Of a stretch of 16,704 bases of DNA, positions 6,420-13,380 are shown piece after piece; position 1 is the stretch's first letter, and each line of letters begins with the position of its first letter. This DNA comes from Undivivens sp041652635. Lineage in GTDB: Bacteria > Omnitrophota > Gorgyraeia > Gygaellales > Profunditerraquicolaceae. Both the position numbers and the translations under genes were made by a program. Below the pieces are notes generated by a model. It had not been told where the DNA came from, did not search any database, and saw only the letters and a list, made by a program, of their open reading frames with translations. Location of the stretch: positions 1 through 16,704 of the forward strand of contig JBAZGW010000027.1 in NCBI GenBank assembly GCA_041652635.1. Reading direction: 5' to 3'.

Positions 6420-6762
6420 TGTTGCCGATAATACCGGAGCCAAGAAGGCTTCTTTAATAGGTGTTCTCGGCCGTAAAGGCAAATTGTCCGCGGAAATAGG
6501 GGATACCATAAACGTCAACGTTAAGGAATCCGCCCCCAACGCGGTCATCAAAAAAGGCGAGGTGGCGAAAGCGGTAGTGGTAAGGACGAGGAACGCTATA
6601 CGCCGCGATGACGGTTCGATCCTGCGTTTTGACCGTAACGCCATAGTTTTCATAGACGCCGCGGCAAATCCGCGCGGCACGCGCGTATTCGGCCCCGTAG
6701 CGAGGGAACTCAGGGAGAGGAATTTTAGCAAAATAATCTCATTGGCGCCAGAGGTAATCTGA
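6394..6762 (+). CDS. rplN: 50S ribosomal protein L14 (uL14)
   Basis: L14 lies at the subunit interface and forms an intersubunit bridge. From the ATG at 6394 the product is exactly 122 residues, the standard length, and starts MIQLRSILDVADNTGAKKA. AAGGA (6381-6385) sits 8 bases before. A TTG 30 bases upstream would add a Lys-rich leader encoded within rpsQ and is not favoured. Signature stretches are VKKGEV-like IKKGEVAKAVVVRT, DGSILRFDRNA and NPRGTRVFGPVARELR, with the terminal SLAPEVI. The first 26 bases overlap rpsQ. Confidence 0.97.
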   Translation: MIQLRSILDVADNTGAKKASLIGVLGRKGKLSAEIGDTINVNVKESAPNAVIKKGEVAKAVVVRTRNAIRRDDGSILRFDRNAIVFIDAAANPRGTRVFGPVARELRERNFSKIISLAPEVI

Positions 6763-6764
6763 TC

Positions 6765-7076
6765 ATGTATAAAATAAAGAAGAACGATAATGTAGAGGTT
6801 GTGAAAGGCAAGGACAAGGGCAAGAGAGGGAAAGTGCTGGAGTTCCTCTCGAAAAGTTCTCTGGTCGTCGTGGAGGGGATCAACAAAAAAAAGAAGCACA
6901 TGCGCCAGACCAGACAGGACCAGAAGGGCGGCATTATCGAGATAGAAAAGCCGCTTTCCGGAGCCAACGTGCTCGTCGTCTGCAAAAGCTGCGACCGCCC
7001 GGTGCGGGTAGGTTTCAGCGTCCTGAAAGACGGCAGCAAAACAAGGATCTGCAAACGCTGTAAAGAGGCCATATAA
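6765..7076 (+). CDS. rplX: 50S ribosomal protein L24 (uL24), zinc-ribbon form
   Basis: L24 initiates 50S assembly and lies near the tunnel exit. The N-terminal KOW domain reads KKNDNVEVVKGKDKGKRGKV (5-24), then LVVVEGINKKKKHMRQT and the conserved QKGGIIEIEKPL (53-64). The C-terminal part has two CXXC pairs (Cys 73, 76, 96, 99), which would form a zinc knuckle seen in some but not all bacterial L24 proteins. It has 103 residues, the normal length. The gene starts 2 bases after the rplN stop. Confidence 0.97.
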   Translation: MYKIKKNDNVEVVKGKDKGKRGKVLEFLSKSSLVVVEGINKKKKHMRQTRQDQKGGIIEIEKPLSGANVLVVCKSCDRPVRVGFSVLKDGSKTRICKRCKEAI

Positions 7077-7077
7077 T

Positions 7078-7641
7078 ATGATACCACGCATGCTTGAGGA
7101 ATACAGGAAGTCGATAGTCCCGGAAATGATGAAGATGTTCTCGTTGAAGAACCCGAATGCCGTCCCGCGCCTGGAAAAGATAGTGGTCAATATGGGCGTC
7201 GGCGAGGCTACGCAGGACGTTAAAATACTGGAGAAGGCTATGGATGAACTCGCCGCCATAACCGGGCAGAGGCCGGTGATGCGCAGGGCGAAAAAGGCCA
7301 TTTCTAATTTTAAGATACGACAGAGGCAGCCGGTAGGCTGCGTGGTAACGCTGCGCAAACAGAAGATGTACGAGTTCCTGGACAGGCTGATCAATGTCGC
7401 TATGCCGCGTATCCGCGATTTTCGCGGCGTGCGCGTGAATTCTTTCGATGCCGCCGGGAATTATACGATGGGGTTGACGGAACAGGGCATTTTCCCGGAG
7501 ATAGAGGTTGACAGGGTAACCAGGGCTCAGGGGATGGATATAACTTTCGTGATCAAAGGTTCGGCGTCGCATGAACAGTCCAAGTCACTGTTAAAGTTGT
7601 TTGGGATGCCGTTTAAGGTATCGACTAAAGAAGGAGCATAG
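7078..7641 (+). CDS. rplE: 50S ribosomal protein L5 (uL5)
   Basis: L5 binds 5S rRNA and forms a bridge to the 30S head. It has 187 residues, slightly above the usual ~180. Landmarks are VPRLEKIVVNMGVGEA (29-44), TGQRPVMRRAKKAISNFKIR (62-81), PVGCVVTLRKQKMYEFLDRL (85-104), MPRIRDFRGV (109-118), FPEIEVD and the final GMPFKV. The ATG at 7078 begins 1 base after the rplX stop, and AAGAGG in the end of rplX lies about 10 bases upstream. Confidence 0.98.
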   Translation: MIPRMLEEYRKSIVPEMMKMFSLKNPNAVPRLEKIVVNMGVGEATQDVKILEKAMDELAAITGQRPVMRRAKKAISNFKIRQRQPVGCVVTLRKQKMYEFLDRLINVAMPRIRDFRGVRVNSFDAAGNYTMGLTEQGIFPEIEVDRVTRAQGMDITFVIKGSASHEQSKSLLKLFGMPFKVSTKEGA

Positions 7642-7647
7642 GAGCAG

Positions 7648-7833
7648 ATGGCGAAGAATTCTCAGTTAGCCAGATGGAAACGCACCCCGAAGTTTTCCAC
7701 GCAGAAGTATAACCGCTGCAATATATGCGGCAGGTCGGGAGGATTTCTCAAGAGGTTTGAACTCTGCCGTATTTGTTTCAGAGAGCTTGCCTGGAGGGGA
7801 TTGATCCCCGGAGTAAAAAAAGCGAGTTGGTAA
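7648..7833 (+). CDS. rpsN: 30S ribosomal protein S14 type Z (uS14), zinc form
   Basis: S14 is a 30S head protein near the tRNA-binding groove. This is the short 61-residue zinc-binding form (also called rpsZ). The zinc ligands are Cys 24, 27, 40 and 43, in YNRCNICGRSGGFL and ELCRICFREL. It ends with the family hallmark GLIPGVKKASW. AAGGAG (7631-7636) and GGAG (7641-7644) precede the ATG. Position between rplE and rpsH is standard. Confidence 0.98.
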   Translation: MAKNSQLARWKRTPKFSTQKYNRCNICGRSGGFLKRFELCRICFRELAWRGLIPGVKKASW

Positions 7834-7862
7834 AGCTTGTGTTGGTAATTTAAGGAGAGAAA

Positions 7863-8258
7863 ATGTCAAGAACCGATTTGATAGCTGATGCGTTCACGAT
7901 CGTCCGCAACGCGATAATGACGGGTAAAGAGAAAGTCGACATCCCCGCTTCCAATATGCTGAAAAGTATTTTCGGTATTTTGAAGGCCGAACAGTACATT
8001 GAAGAGTTCAAGGTGATCGAGGATAACAAGCAGGGCGTTCTGCGCGTTTACCTTAAATACGAGCACGGACTGCCGGCGATAAGGAATATTTCGCGTGTTT
8101 CCTCTCCGGGCAAAAAAACTTACGTCGGGGTAAGCGAGATCCCGCAGGTCCTGAGGGGAAAAGGTATCGCCATATTGTCCACTTCCAAAGGCCTGATGAC
8201 CAATATACAGGCTAAAGAGCAGGGGATCGGGGGAGAAGTAGTAGGATATATTTGGTAA
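7863..8258 (+). CDS. rpsH: 30S ribosomal protein S8 (uS8)
   Basis: S8 is a primary 16S rRNA-binding protein of the central domain and, in E. coli, the spc-operon translational repressor. The 131 residues are the usual size. It starts SRTDLIADAFTIVRNAIMTGKEKVDIPASNM, has RVYLKYEHGLPAIRNISRVSSPGKK, and ends with the rRNA-binding signature STSKGLMTN (106-114) and GIGGEVVGYIW. A strong AAGGAG (7852-7857) lies 5 bases before the ATG. I could not identify an S8-binding mRNA site by eye. Confidence 0.98.
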   Translation: MSRTDLIADAFTIVRNAIMTGKEKVDIPASNMLKSIFGILKAEQYIEEFKVIEDNKQGVLRVYLKYEHGLPAIRNISRVSSPGKKTYVGVSEIPQVLRGKGIAILSTSKGLMTNIQAKEQGIGGEVVGYIW

Positions 8259-8301
8259 TCCAGGCAACCGCAACATAACCGGAAAACTTACGGAATATAA
8301 T

Positions 8302-8847
8302 ATGTCTAGAATAGGAAGAAAACCCATAGCCGTTCCCAAAGAAGTAAAAGTAGAGATCCAAGGGCAGTTGGTGAAAGTCACCGGGCCGAAAGGCTGCCTG
8401 GAACTGAAGATGGCCGGTACTATCTTCGTGGAGCAGAAGGAAGGCCAATTGCTGCTATGCAGGAAGAACGAAACTAAGCCGGAGAAGTCTCTGCACGGGC
8501 TTTACCGGGCCCTTATAGTGAACAATATTAAGGGAGTACTCGAAGGGTATTCAAAGGAGCTGGAGATCATAGGAATGGGGTTCAAGGCGCAGGTGCAGGG
8601 CAACAAGCTGAATATGAACCTGGGATTCTCCCATCCGGTGAATATCGCTATTCCCGAGGGTATAAAGGTTGAAGCTCCCAAACCTACCAGTTTGATAATT
8701 AAAGGGATCGATAAGGAACAGGTGGGCAAGTTGGCTTCGGAGATCAGGGCCGTATATCCTCCCGAGCCTTATAAAGGCAAAGGCATCCGGTATGTCGGAG
8801 AACAAGTGAAGAAGAAACTGGGAAAAGCCCAAGCGGGCAGTAAATAA
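8302..8847 (+). CDS. rplF: 50S ribosomal protein L6 (uL6)
   Basis: L6 lies near the factor-binding stalk and the sarcin-ricin loop, where EF-Tu and EF-G act. It has 181 residues, the normal length. The opening SRIGRKPIAVPKEV is diagnostic. The duplicated alpha/beta domain follows, with LHGLYRALIVNNIKGVLEGY (64-83), LEIIGMGFKAQVQGNKL (87-103) and LGFSHPV, and the C-terminal signature PPEPYKGKGIRYVGE (153-167). The 43-base gap from rpsH shows no clear structure, and the ribosome-binding site is weak (ACGGAA). Confidence 0.98.
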   Translation: MSRIGRKPIAVPKEVKVEIQGQLVKVTGPKGCLELKMAGTIFVEQKEGQLLLCRKNETKPEKSLHGLYRALIVNNIKGVLEGYSKELEIIGMGFKAQVQGNKLNMNLGFSHPVNIAIPEGIKVEAPKPTSLIIKGIDKEQVGKLASEIRAVYPPEPYKGKGIRYVGEQVKKKLGKAQAGSK

Positions 8848-8864
8848 GGGAGTAATTCTTTAAA

Positions 8865-9227
8865 ATGGAAAACAAAAACGAACTGCGCAGGATAAAAAGG
8901 CATAAGCGTATAGTTGTGAAAATGACCGGTACGACGGAAAGGCCGCGCGTCGTCGTGCACCGCAGTTTGAAGAATTTTTCGGCCCAGGCGGTGGACGATG
9001 TGGGGAAGAAAGTTATGTTTTCCCTTTCTACTTTGGATAAGCAGGTTAAGGCGAAGTTACCCCGTGCCGGTAATATCAAGGCGGCGGAATATCTCGGCGA
9101 AGCTTTCGCCGGCCGCGCCAAAAGCAAAGGGGTTTCCAGCATCGTATTCGACCGCGCCGGGTATCTTTATCACGGGCGGATCAAGGCTTTCGCGGAAAGC
9201 CTGAGAAAAGGGGGATTGGTATTTTAA
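8865..9227 (+). CDS. rplR: 50S ribosomal protein L18 (uL18)
   Basis: L18 binds 5S rRNA together with L5 in the central protuberance. The 120 residues match the family. Landmarks: basic N-terminus RRIKRHKRIVVKM, GTTERPRVVVHRSLKNFSAQ (22-41), ASTL-like SLSTLDKQVKAK, AAEYLGEAFAGRAKSKGV (73-90) and the C-terminal signature FDRAGYLYHGRIKAFAESLRKGGL (95-118). GGGAG just after the rplF stop is the likely ribosome-binding site. A 7-bp GCG-loop hairpin (9185-9201) lies inside the coding sequence near its 3' end. Confidence 0.97.
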   Translation: MENKNELRRIKRHKRIVVKMTGTTERPRVVVHRSLKNFSAQAVDDVGKKVMFSLSTLDKQVKAKLPRAGNIKAAEYLGEAFAGRAKSKGVSSIVFDRAGYLYHGRIKAFAESLRKGGLVF

Positions 9228-9680
9228 ATGCGTGAACTTAATATTGAAACTCAGCCGGAACTTGTAGAGAAAGTGATCAGCATAAACAGGGTAACGAAAG
9301 TTACCAAGGGCGGTAAAAAGATGGCGTTCAGCGCCTTGGTCGTCGTCGGGGACACAAAAGGCAAAGTGGGTTTTGCGATGGGCAAGGCCAATGAAGTAGC
9401 CGATAGTATACGCAAAGCGCTCGCCAAGGCTAAGAAATCCCTGGTCGCCGTTTCTCTGTCCGGCAATACCATCACGCATGAGATCGTCGGGGAGTTCGGC
9501 GCGGCGAAGGTGCTTCTGAAGCCCGCTTCCGAAGGGACCGGCGTAATCGCTTCCGGCCCGGTCAGGGCGGTCTGTGAATCCGCGGGGATAAAGGATATTC
9601 TCACCAAATCCCTGAAAAGCAATAATCCCATCAATGTCATAAAAGCCACCGTTTCGGGGCTAAAACAACTAAAGGCATAA
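9228..9680 (+). CDS. rpsE: 30S ribosomal protein S5 (uS5)
   Basis: S5 acts in decoding fidelity and in the mRNA entry helicase region. The 150 residues are at the short end for the family because the N-terminus is brief. Landmarks are EKVISINRVTKVTKGGKKMAFSALVVVGD (14-42), KVGFAMGKANEV (46-57), THEIVGEFGAAKVLLKPASEGTGV (83-106) and SNNPINVIKAT (131-141). The ATG follows the rplR stop with no gap (TAAATG), and the GGGGGA run about 12-18 bases upstream could guide ribosomes. rpmD, normally next, is absent. Confidence 0.98.
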   Translation: MRELNIETQPELVEKVISINRVTKVTKGGKKMAFSALVVVGDTKGKVGFAMGKANEVADSIRKALAKAKKSLVAVSLSGNTITHEIVGEFGAAKVLLKPASEGTGVIASGPVRAVCESAGIKDILTKSLKSNNPINVIKATVSGLKQLKA

Positions 9681-9682
9681 CA

Positions 9683-10168
9683 ATGGCTATTAATACTAAG
9701 ATTGATGAACAACGCGCCACATTCGGTCTGCATAATATGGTAGTGCCGCGCGGAGCGCATAAGCCGAAGAAATTGCTCGGCAGGGGATCCGGTTCCGGGC
9801 ACGGCAAAACTTCCACCCGCGGCAGTAAAGGACAGACTTCCAGGGCCGGCCGGGATTTCTACGCCGGTTTTGAAGGCGGACAGACGCCGATGATCAGAAG
9901 GATGCCTAAACGCGGTTTCAACAACCGCAGGCCGGTAGAGGTTCAGATCGTAAGTCTCGGCATGCTTTTCAAGCTGGACGACCAGACCATCACCCCGGAC
10001 ATAATGGCTAAAAAGGGGCTAATAAAAAAGACCACACTGTGCGTGAAGGTGCTTTCCGAAGGAGACGTCAGGAAAGCCGTTACCATCAGGGCCCACGCTT
10101 TCTCAAAACAGGCTATTGAGAAAATAGAAAAGGCCGGTTCCAAAGCGGAGATAATAGAAGATGTTTAA
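9683..10168 (+). CDS. rplO: 50S ribosomal protein L15 (uL15)
   Basis: L15 is a late-assembly 50S protein that wraps 23S rRNA. It has 161 residues. The conserved N-terminal basic tract is LLGRGSGSGHGKTSTRGSKG (31-50) with QTSRAG, then FEGGQTPMIRRMPKRGF (63-79). The C-terminal domain ends AFSKQAIEKIEKAGSKAEII. About 15 residues precede the usual family start (LHNMVVPRGAHK aligns with it). ATG 9683 is kept because the in-frame ATG at 9737 falls inside that conserved segment. The last 8 bases overlap secY. Confidence 0.97.
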   Translation: MAINTKIDEQRATFGLHNMVVPRGAHKPKKLLGRGSGSGHGKTSTRGSKGQTSRAGRDFYAGFEGGQTPMIRRMPKRGFNNRRPVEVQIVSLGMLFKLDDQTITPDIMAKKGLIKKTTLCVKVLSEGDVRKAVTIRAHAFSKQAIEKIEKAGSKAEIIEDV

Positions 10169-11522
10169 GGCGTTGGCCAACGCGTTCAAAATACCCGATC
10201 TAAAAAGGCGTTTGATCGTTACTTGTGTATTGTTGGCCGTTTACCGCGTGGGATGTTACGTTCCTACTCCCGGCATCGACGCGGCTGCGCTGGCCGGGTT
10301 TTTTAATTCCATGGCCAAGACGCAGGGCGGAACGCTCTTTGGCATAATCAATATGTTTTCCGGCGGTGCCATGGAGAAGCTCACTATTTTCGCCCTCGGG
10401 ATAATGCCGTATATTTCCTCCTCGATCATTCTGCAGCTGCTGACGGCTGTCATCCCCAGTCTGGAGAAATTAGCTAAAGAAGGCAAGGCCGGATACGAGA
10501 AGATCAATCAGCTTACGCGTTACGGCACGGTACTGCTGGCAGTGATCCAGTCTTATTTCATTTCCCTCTGGCTTGAGAATATAGGCGGCGCCGCGGATGC
10601 CCCGCAGGAGCTTGCCAGGATCGTTATGCATCCGGGCTGGGGATTCAGGATATTGACGGTATTGACCTTGACCACAGGCACCATTTTTATCATGTGGCTG
10701 GGCGAGCAGATACAGGAGCGCGGTATCGGCAACGGGATCTCGTTGGTGATCACGGCCGGTATCATCTCGCGTATACCCACGGCGTTGCAGCAATTGTTCG
10801 TGCTATTGTCGCCTTTCGCGCCTTCACGCAGGCAAATACAGCCGTTCACGTTGTTGATCATGGCTGCGCTTTTGGTAAGCGTGGTCTTCGCGGTCATACT
10901 CGTCACTCAGGGGCAGCGCCGCATACCGGTGCAATACGCGCGGCGGGTGGTGGGCAGGAAAATATACGGCGGGCAAAGCACGTACATCCCGTTGAAGGTG
11001 GATATGTCCGGCGTCATCGCCATTATTTTCGCGCAGTCGATAATCCTTTTTCCGGCGACGCTCGCGTCTTTCATATCTAATCCGGGTTTTCAAAGGCTGG
11101 CGCACGGCCTTATGCGCGGGCAGCTGCTTTACACTTCGATATACGCGTTGTTGATCATGTTCTTTTGTTTTTTTTATAATACTATCGTGTTCAATTCCGC
11201 GGATTTGGCGGAGAATATGAAGAAGTACGGCGGGTTTATCCCCGGTATCCGTCCCGGAACGGCCACGGTGCAGTTCCTGGATTACGTGTTGTTGCGTATT
11301 ACTTTCGCGGGGGCTACGTTCATAGCTATCGTGGCTATTTTTCCTGATCTTATTATGGCTTGGCTTAAAGTTCCGTATCTTGTGGCCTCATTCTTCGGCG
11401 GCACCGGTATCCTGATTATCGTGGGGGTAATGCTGGATACGGTCAAACAAATCGAATCGCATTTGATAATGCACCATTACGACGGGTTTATCAAAAGCGG
11501 GCGCATAAAAGGAAGAAGATAA
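10161..11522 (+). CDS. secY: Preprotein translocase channel subunit SecY
   Basis: SecY is the ten-helix inner-membrane channel for protein export and membrane insertion, working with SecE, SecG, SecA and the ribosome. The 453 residues are typical. Motifs: YRVGCYVPTPGID (28-40) after the first membrane segment, plug and TM2 region MFSGGAMEKLTIFALGIMPY (65-84), GERGIGNGISL-type QERGIGNGISL (185-195), the cytosolic loop RRIPVQYARRVVGRK (253-267), and SADLAENMKKYGGFIPGIRPG (346-366) before the last helices. Hydrophobic stretches occur throughout, for example at 284-305 and 325-345. It overlaps rplO by 8 bases (ATGTTTAA), so translation is probably coupled. GCGGAG is at 10145-10150. Confidence 0.98.
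   Translation: MFKALANAFKIPDLKRRLIVTCVLLAVYRVGCYVPTPGIDAAALAGFFNSMAKTQGGTLFGIINMFSGGAMEKLTIFALGIMPYISSSIILQLLTAVIPSLEKLAKEGKAGYEKINQLTRYGTVLLAVIQSYFISLWLENIGGAADAPQELARIVMHPGWGFRILTVLTLTTGTIFIMWLGEQIQERGIGNGISLVITAGIISRIPTALQQLFVLLSPFAPSRRQIQPFTLLIMAALLVSVVFAVILVTQGQRRIPVQYARRVVGRKIYGGQSTYIPLKVDMSGVIAIIFAQSIILFPATLASFISNPGFQRLAHGLMRGQLLYTSIYALLIMFFCFFYNTIVFNSADLAENMKKYGGFIPGIRPGTATVQFLDYVLLRITFAGATFIAIVAIFPDLIMAWLKVPYLVASFFGGTGILIIVGVMLDTVKQIESHLIMHHYDGFIKSGRIKGRR
11151..11180 (+). promoter_or_regulatory. Weak candidate promoter inside secY
   Basis: A perfect TATAAT (11175-11180) lies 18 bases after TTGATC (11151-11156), which matches four of six -35 positions. It sits next to a T-rich run encoding Phe-rich membrane residues. 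If used, it would give extra transcription of adk, map and infA. The T-rich composition comes naturally from a membrane helix, so this may be coincidence. Confidence 0.25.
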
Positions 11523-11524
11523 TA

Positions 11525-12196
11525 ATGAATATTGTCCTGTTGGGGCCTCCGGGAGCGGGAAAAGGAACACAAGCGAAAAGGCTTGGCGAGCGTCTGGGCG
11601 TACCGCATATCTCCACCGGTGATCTGCTGCGGAAGAACGTTACCGACGGCACGGAACTGGGCCGGGAAGCGAAGTCTTATATGGACAAGGGGCTGCTGGT
11701 CCCGGATGATCTGGTTACCAGGATGCTCACAAAGCGTTTTGAGGAAAAGGATGTGCGCGCCGGTTTTATCCTGGACGGCTATCCCAGGAATACCGCGCAG
11801 GCCGTGAACTTGGACGGTATTCTTTCCTGTCCCGGGCTGTCGATAGATATGGCTGTTTATCTCGATACCAGGGAAGAAGTGATCGTGCAGAGGCTTTCCG
11901 GCAGATTGGTATGCAGTAAGTGCGGGGCCAATTATCACGCGACCAATATGCCGCCTGAGAAGGCGATGATCTGCGACAGCTGTTCGGCTCCGCTTTATCA
12001 GCGTGCCGACGATAAGGAAGAAACCATCAGGCGCAGGCTCGAAGTTTATAATAAAGAATCCGCTCCGGTCATAGATTACTACGCCGGAAAAGGTATTCTC
12101 AGCCGTTTGGCGGCCGACGGGGAAGCCTTAGCCGTCCTTGATGAGATCATAGACCTGGTTAAAAAAAACAATGATCCCCTTAAAGTCGAAAAATGA
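11525..12196 (+). CDS. adk: Adenylate kinase, zinc-LID form
   Basis: Adenylate kinase catalyses ATP + AMP to 2 ADP in the cytoplasm. The 223-residue product has Walker A GPPGAGKGTQ (7-16), the AMP-binding STGDLLR (30-36), DGYPRNTAQA (84-93) with the conserved Arg, LSGRLVCSKCG at the LID, and ADDKEETIRRRLEVY (161-175). The LID contains four Cys (130, 133, 150, 153), the structural zinc type common in Gram-positive and many other bacteria. The start is 2 bases after the secY stop, with AGGA at 11510-11513. Its last 26 bases overlap map. Presence between secY and map is the common bacterial arrangement. Confidence 0.98.
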   Translation: MNIVLLGPPGAGKGTQAKRLGERLGVPHISTGDLLRKNVTDGTELGREAKSYMDKGLLVPDDLVTRMLTKRFEEKDVRAGFILDGYPRNTAQAVNLDGILSCPGLSIDMAVYLDTREEVIVQRLSGRLVCSKCGANYHATNMPPEKAMICDSCSAPLYQRADDKEETIRRRLEVYNKESAPVIDYYAGKGILSRLAADGEALAVLDEIIDLVKKNNDPLKVEK

Positions 12197-12929
12197 CTTG
12201 GAAATGCTTCGGGAATCCGGGAGGATCCTTTCGGAGATCCTCGGTGAACTGGAAAAGTCGGTGGCTCCGGGGATAACCACGGCCGAGATCGACAGGTTGG
12301 CGGAAGATTTGATATTGCGCAGGAAAGTGTTGCCGGCTTTTAAAGGTTATCGGGGCTTTCCGGCTGCCGCCTGCGTATCGGTCAACGAAGAGATAGTGCA
12401 CGGCATTCCCGGTAAAAGGACGATAGAAGACGGGGATAACGTCAGTATCGACGTGGGCGTGAATTTTCGCGGTTTTTTCTCCGACGCAGCGATCACGGTC
12501 ATCGCCGGAAACCCTTTGCCGGATATGGCGCGCCTGGTGGAAGTTACGCGTCTGGCTTTGTTGGAAGGGATAAGCAGGACTGTGGTCGATAACCGGCTCG
12601 GGGATGTTTCTCACGCTATACAAAGATTCGTGGAGAGTAACGGTTTCTCCGTGGTAAGGCAATTTGTCGGGCACGGCATAGGGCTCCAGTTACATGAAGA
12701 ACCGGAGGTGCCTAATTTCGGCATTCCCGGCAGGGGGCCGTTGCTTAAAGAGGGCATGGTTCTGGCCATAGAGCCGATGGTAAATATGGGCACATGGCAG
12801 TCCGAGATACTCGAGAACGGATGGACCGCAGTTACTGGGGACGGGTTACCTTCAGCGCATTTTGAGCATACTGTGGCGGTAACCGAGAAAGGTCCGGAAA
12901 TTCTGACCGGCAGGGGGGGACGTAGATAA
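12171..12929 (+). CDS. map: Methionine aminopeptidase, type I
   Basis: Map removes the initiator methionine from nascent proteins. The 252-residue pita-bread fold enzyme has all five metal ligands: Asp 94 (SIDVG), Asp 105 (FFSDAA), His 168 (VGHGIG), Glu 201 (AIEPM) and Glu 232 (HFEHTVA). It also has the substrate-side His 77 (IVHGIP) and His 175 (LHEEP). The absence of an N-terminal extension makes it type Ia. No clear Shine-Dalgarno precedes the ATG at 12171. The start lies 26 bases inside adk, so re-initiation after adk is likely. The stop overlaps infA by one base (TAATG). Confidence 0.97.
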   Translation: MIPLKSKNDLEMLRESGRILSEILGELEKSVAPGITTAEIDRLAEDLILRRKVLPAFKGYRGFPAAACVSVNEEIVHGIPGKRTIEDGDNVSIDVGVNFRGFFSDAAITVIAGNPLPDMARLVEVTRLALLEGISRTVVDNRLGDVSHAIQRFVESNGFSVVRQFVGHGIGLQLHEEPEVPNFGIPGRGPLLKEGMVLAIEPMVNMGTWQSEILENGWTAVTGDGLPSAHFEHTVAVTEKGPEILTGRGGRR

Positions 12930-13147
12930 TGCCTAAGGAAGATCTTGTTGAAACGGAAGGAACGGTGCAGGAAGCGCTGCCGAACGCCATGTTCAGGGTT
13001 CAACTGGATAATGGGCATCTGGTCCTCGCTCACGTATCCGGAAAAATGCGTATGCATTTTATCCGCATTCTTCCGGGGGATAAAGTGAAATTAGAACTTT
13101 CCCCGTATGATCTGAGCAGAGGGCGTATAACTTTCAGGTCCAAATAA
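12929..13147 (+). CDS. infA: Translation initiation factor IF-1
   Basis: IF-1 is an OB-fold factor that occupies the 30S A site during initiation. It is exactly 72 residues, the standard length, beginning MPKEDLVETEGTVQEALPNA. It contains FRVQLDNGHLVLAHVSGKMR and FIRILPGDKVKLELSPYDL, and ends RGRITFRSK. The AGGGGGGGA run (12912-12920) is 8 bases before the ATG, which overlaps the map stop (TAATG). Location between map and rpmJ is conserved in many bacteria. Confidence 0.98.
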   Translation: MPKEDLVETEGTVQEALPNAMFRVQLDNGHLVLAHVSGKMRMHFIRILPGDKVKLELSPYDLSRGRITFRSK

Positions 13148-13148
13148 C

Positions 13149-13238
13149 ATTGTAGCGCGAAGAGATCGCTTCACGGCAAAGAAGAAACCGGAAAAGGCCG
13201 TTAAGGTGAGGAATAAACGCTTGAAGAGGGGGTTTTAA
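13149..13238 (+). other. Short basic open frame between infA and rpmJ (uncertain)
   Basis: This 91-base gap contains a frame that stays open from about 13131 and ends in TAA at 13236-13238, directly against the rpmJ GTG. From a possible ATT at 13149 it would encode 29 residues, 13 of them Lys or Arg, ending KAVKVRNKRLKRGF. From a GTG at 13206 with AAGG 8 bases upstream it would encode only 10 residues. No ATG is available. The stop-to-start abutment resembles true gene junctions in this locus (rplD/rplW, rplR/rpsE), but nothing else proves expression. I do not recognise a family. Confidence 0.25.
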
Positions 13239-13352
13239 GTGAAAGTCAAGTCATCTATCAAGAAGATTTGCGATAAATGCAAGATTATAAAAAGACGGGG
13301 CGTTGTCAGGGTATTGTGTTCCAATTCAAAGCATAAGCAGCGCCAGGGTTAG
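13239..13352 (+). CDS. rpmJ: 50S ribosomal protein L36 (bL36), zinc form
   Basis: L36 is the smallest 50S protein, a zinc ribbon that helps organise 23S rRNA near the base of the L7/L12 stalk. The 37-residue product starts at GTG 13239, reads MKVKSSIKKICDKCKIIKRR and ends SNSKHKQRQG, the family ending. Zinc ligands are Cys 11, Cys 14, Cys 27 and His 32. AGAGGGGG (13225-13232) is 6 bases upstream. The gene is short and uses a non-ATG start, so it is easily missed by automated calling. Position between infA and rpsM is standard. Confidence 0.95.
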   Translation: MKVKSSIKKICDKCKIIKRRGVVRVLCSNSKHKQRQG

Positions 13353-13353
13353 T

Positions 13354-13380
13354 GCCGTTTCGGCCGCACGCGGCTTTTAT
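13354..13380 (+). promoter_or_regulatory. Nested hairpins in the rpsM leader
   Basis: Between rpmJ and rpsM, GCCG (13354-13357) can pair with CGGC (13361-13364) around a TTT loop. GCCGC (13363-13367) can pair with GCGGC (13370-13374), and TTTTAT follows. The two hairpins share bases and are mutually exclusive, and the second followed by T's is terminator-like. In E. coli, S4 represses the alpha operon through an mRNA structure just upstream of rpsM. A similar role here is inferred from position only. The rpsM ribosome-binding site follows at once (13382-13388). Confidence 0.4.

Noticed and set aside
6075..7394. 439-codon minus-strand open frame across rpsQ, rplN, rplX and rplE
   Set aside because: Its length is striking, but it is antisense to four clearly conserved genes. 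It has no family resemblance, and such shadows are expected where the sense strand is rich in certain codons.
1177..9199. Shared 13-mer CTTTCGCGGAAAG at 1177-1189 and 9187-9199
   Set aside because: One or two 13-base matches are expected by chance in a window of this size; the second copy is inside rplR coding sequence.
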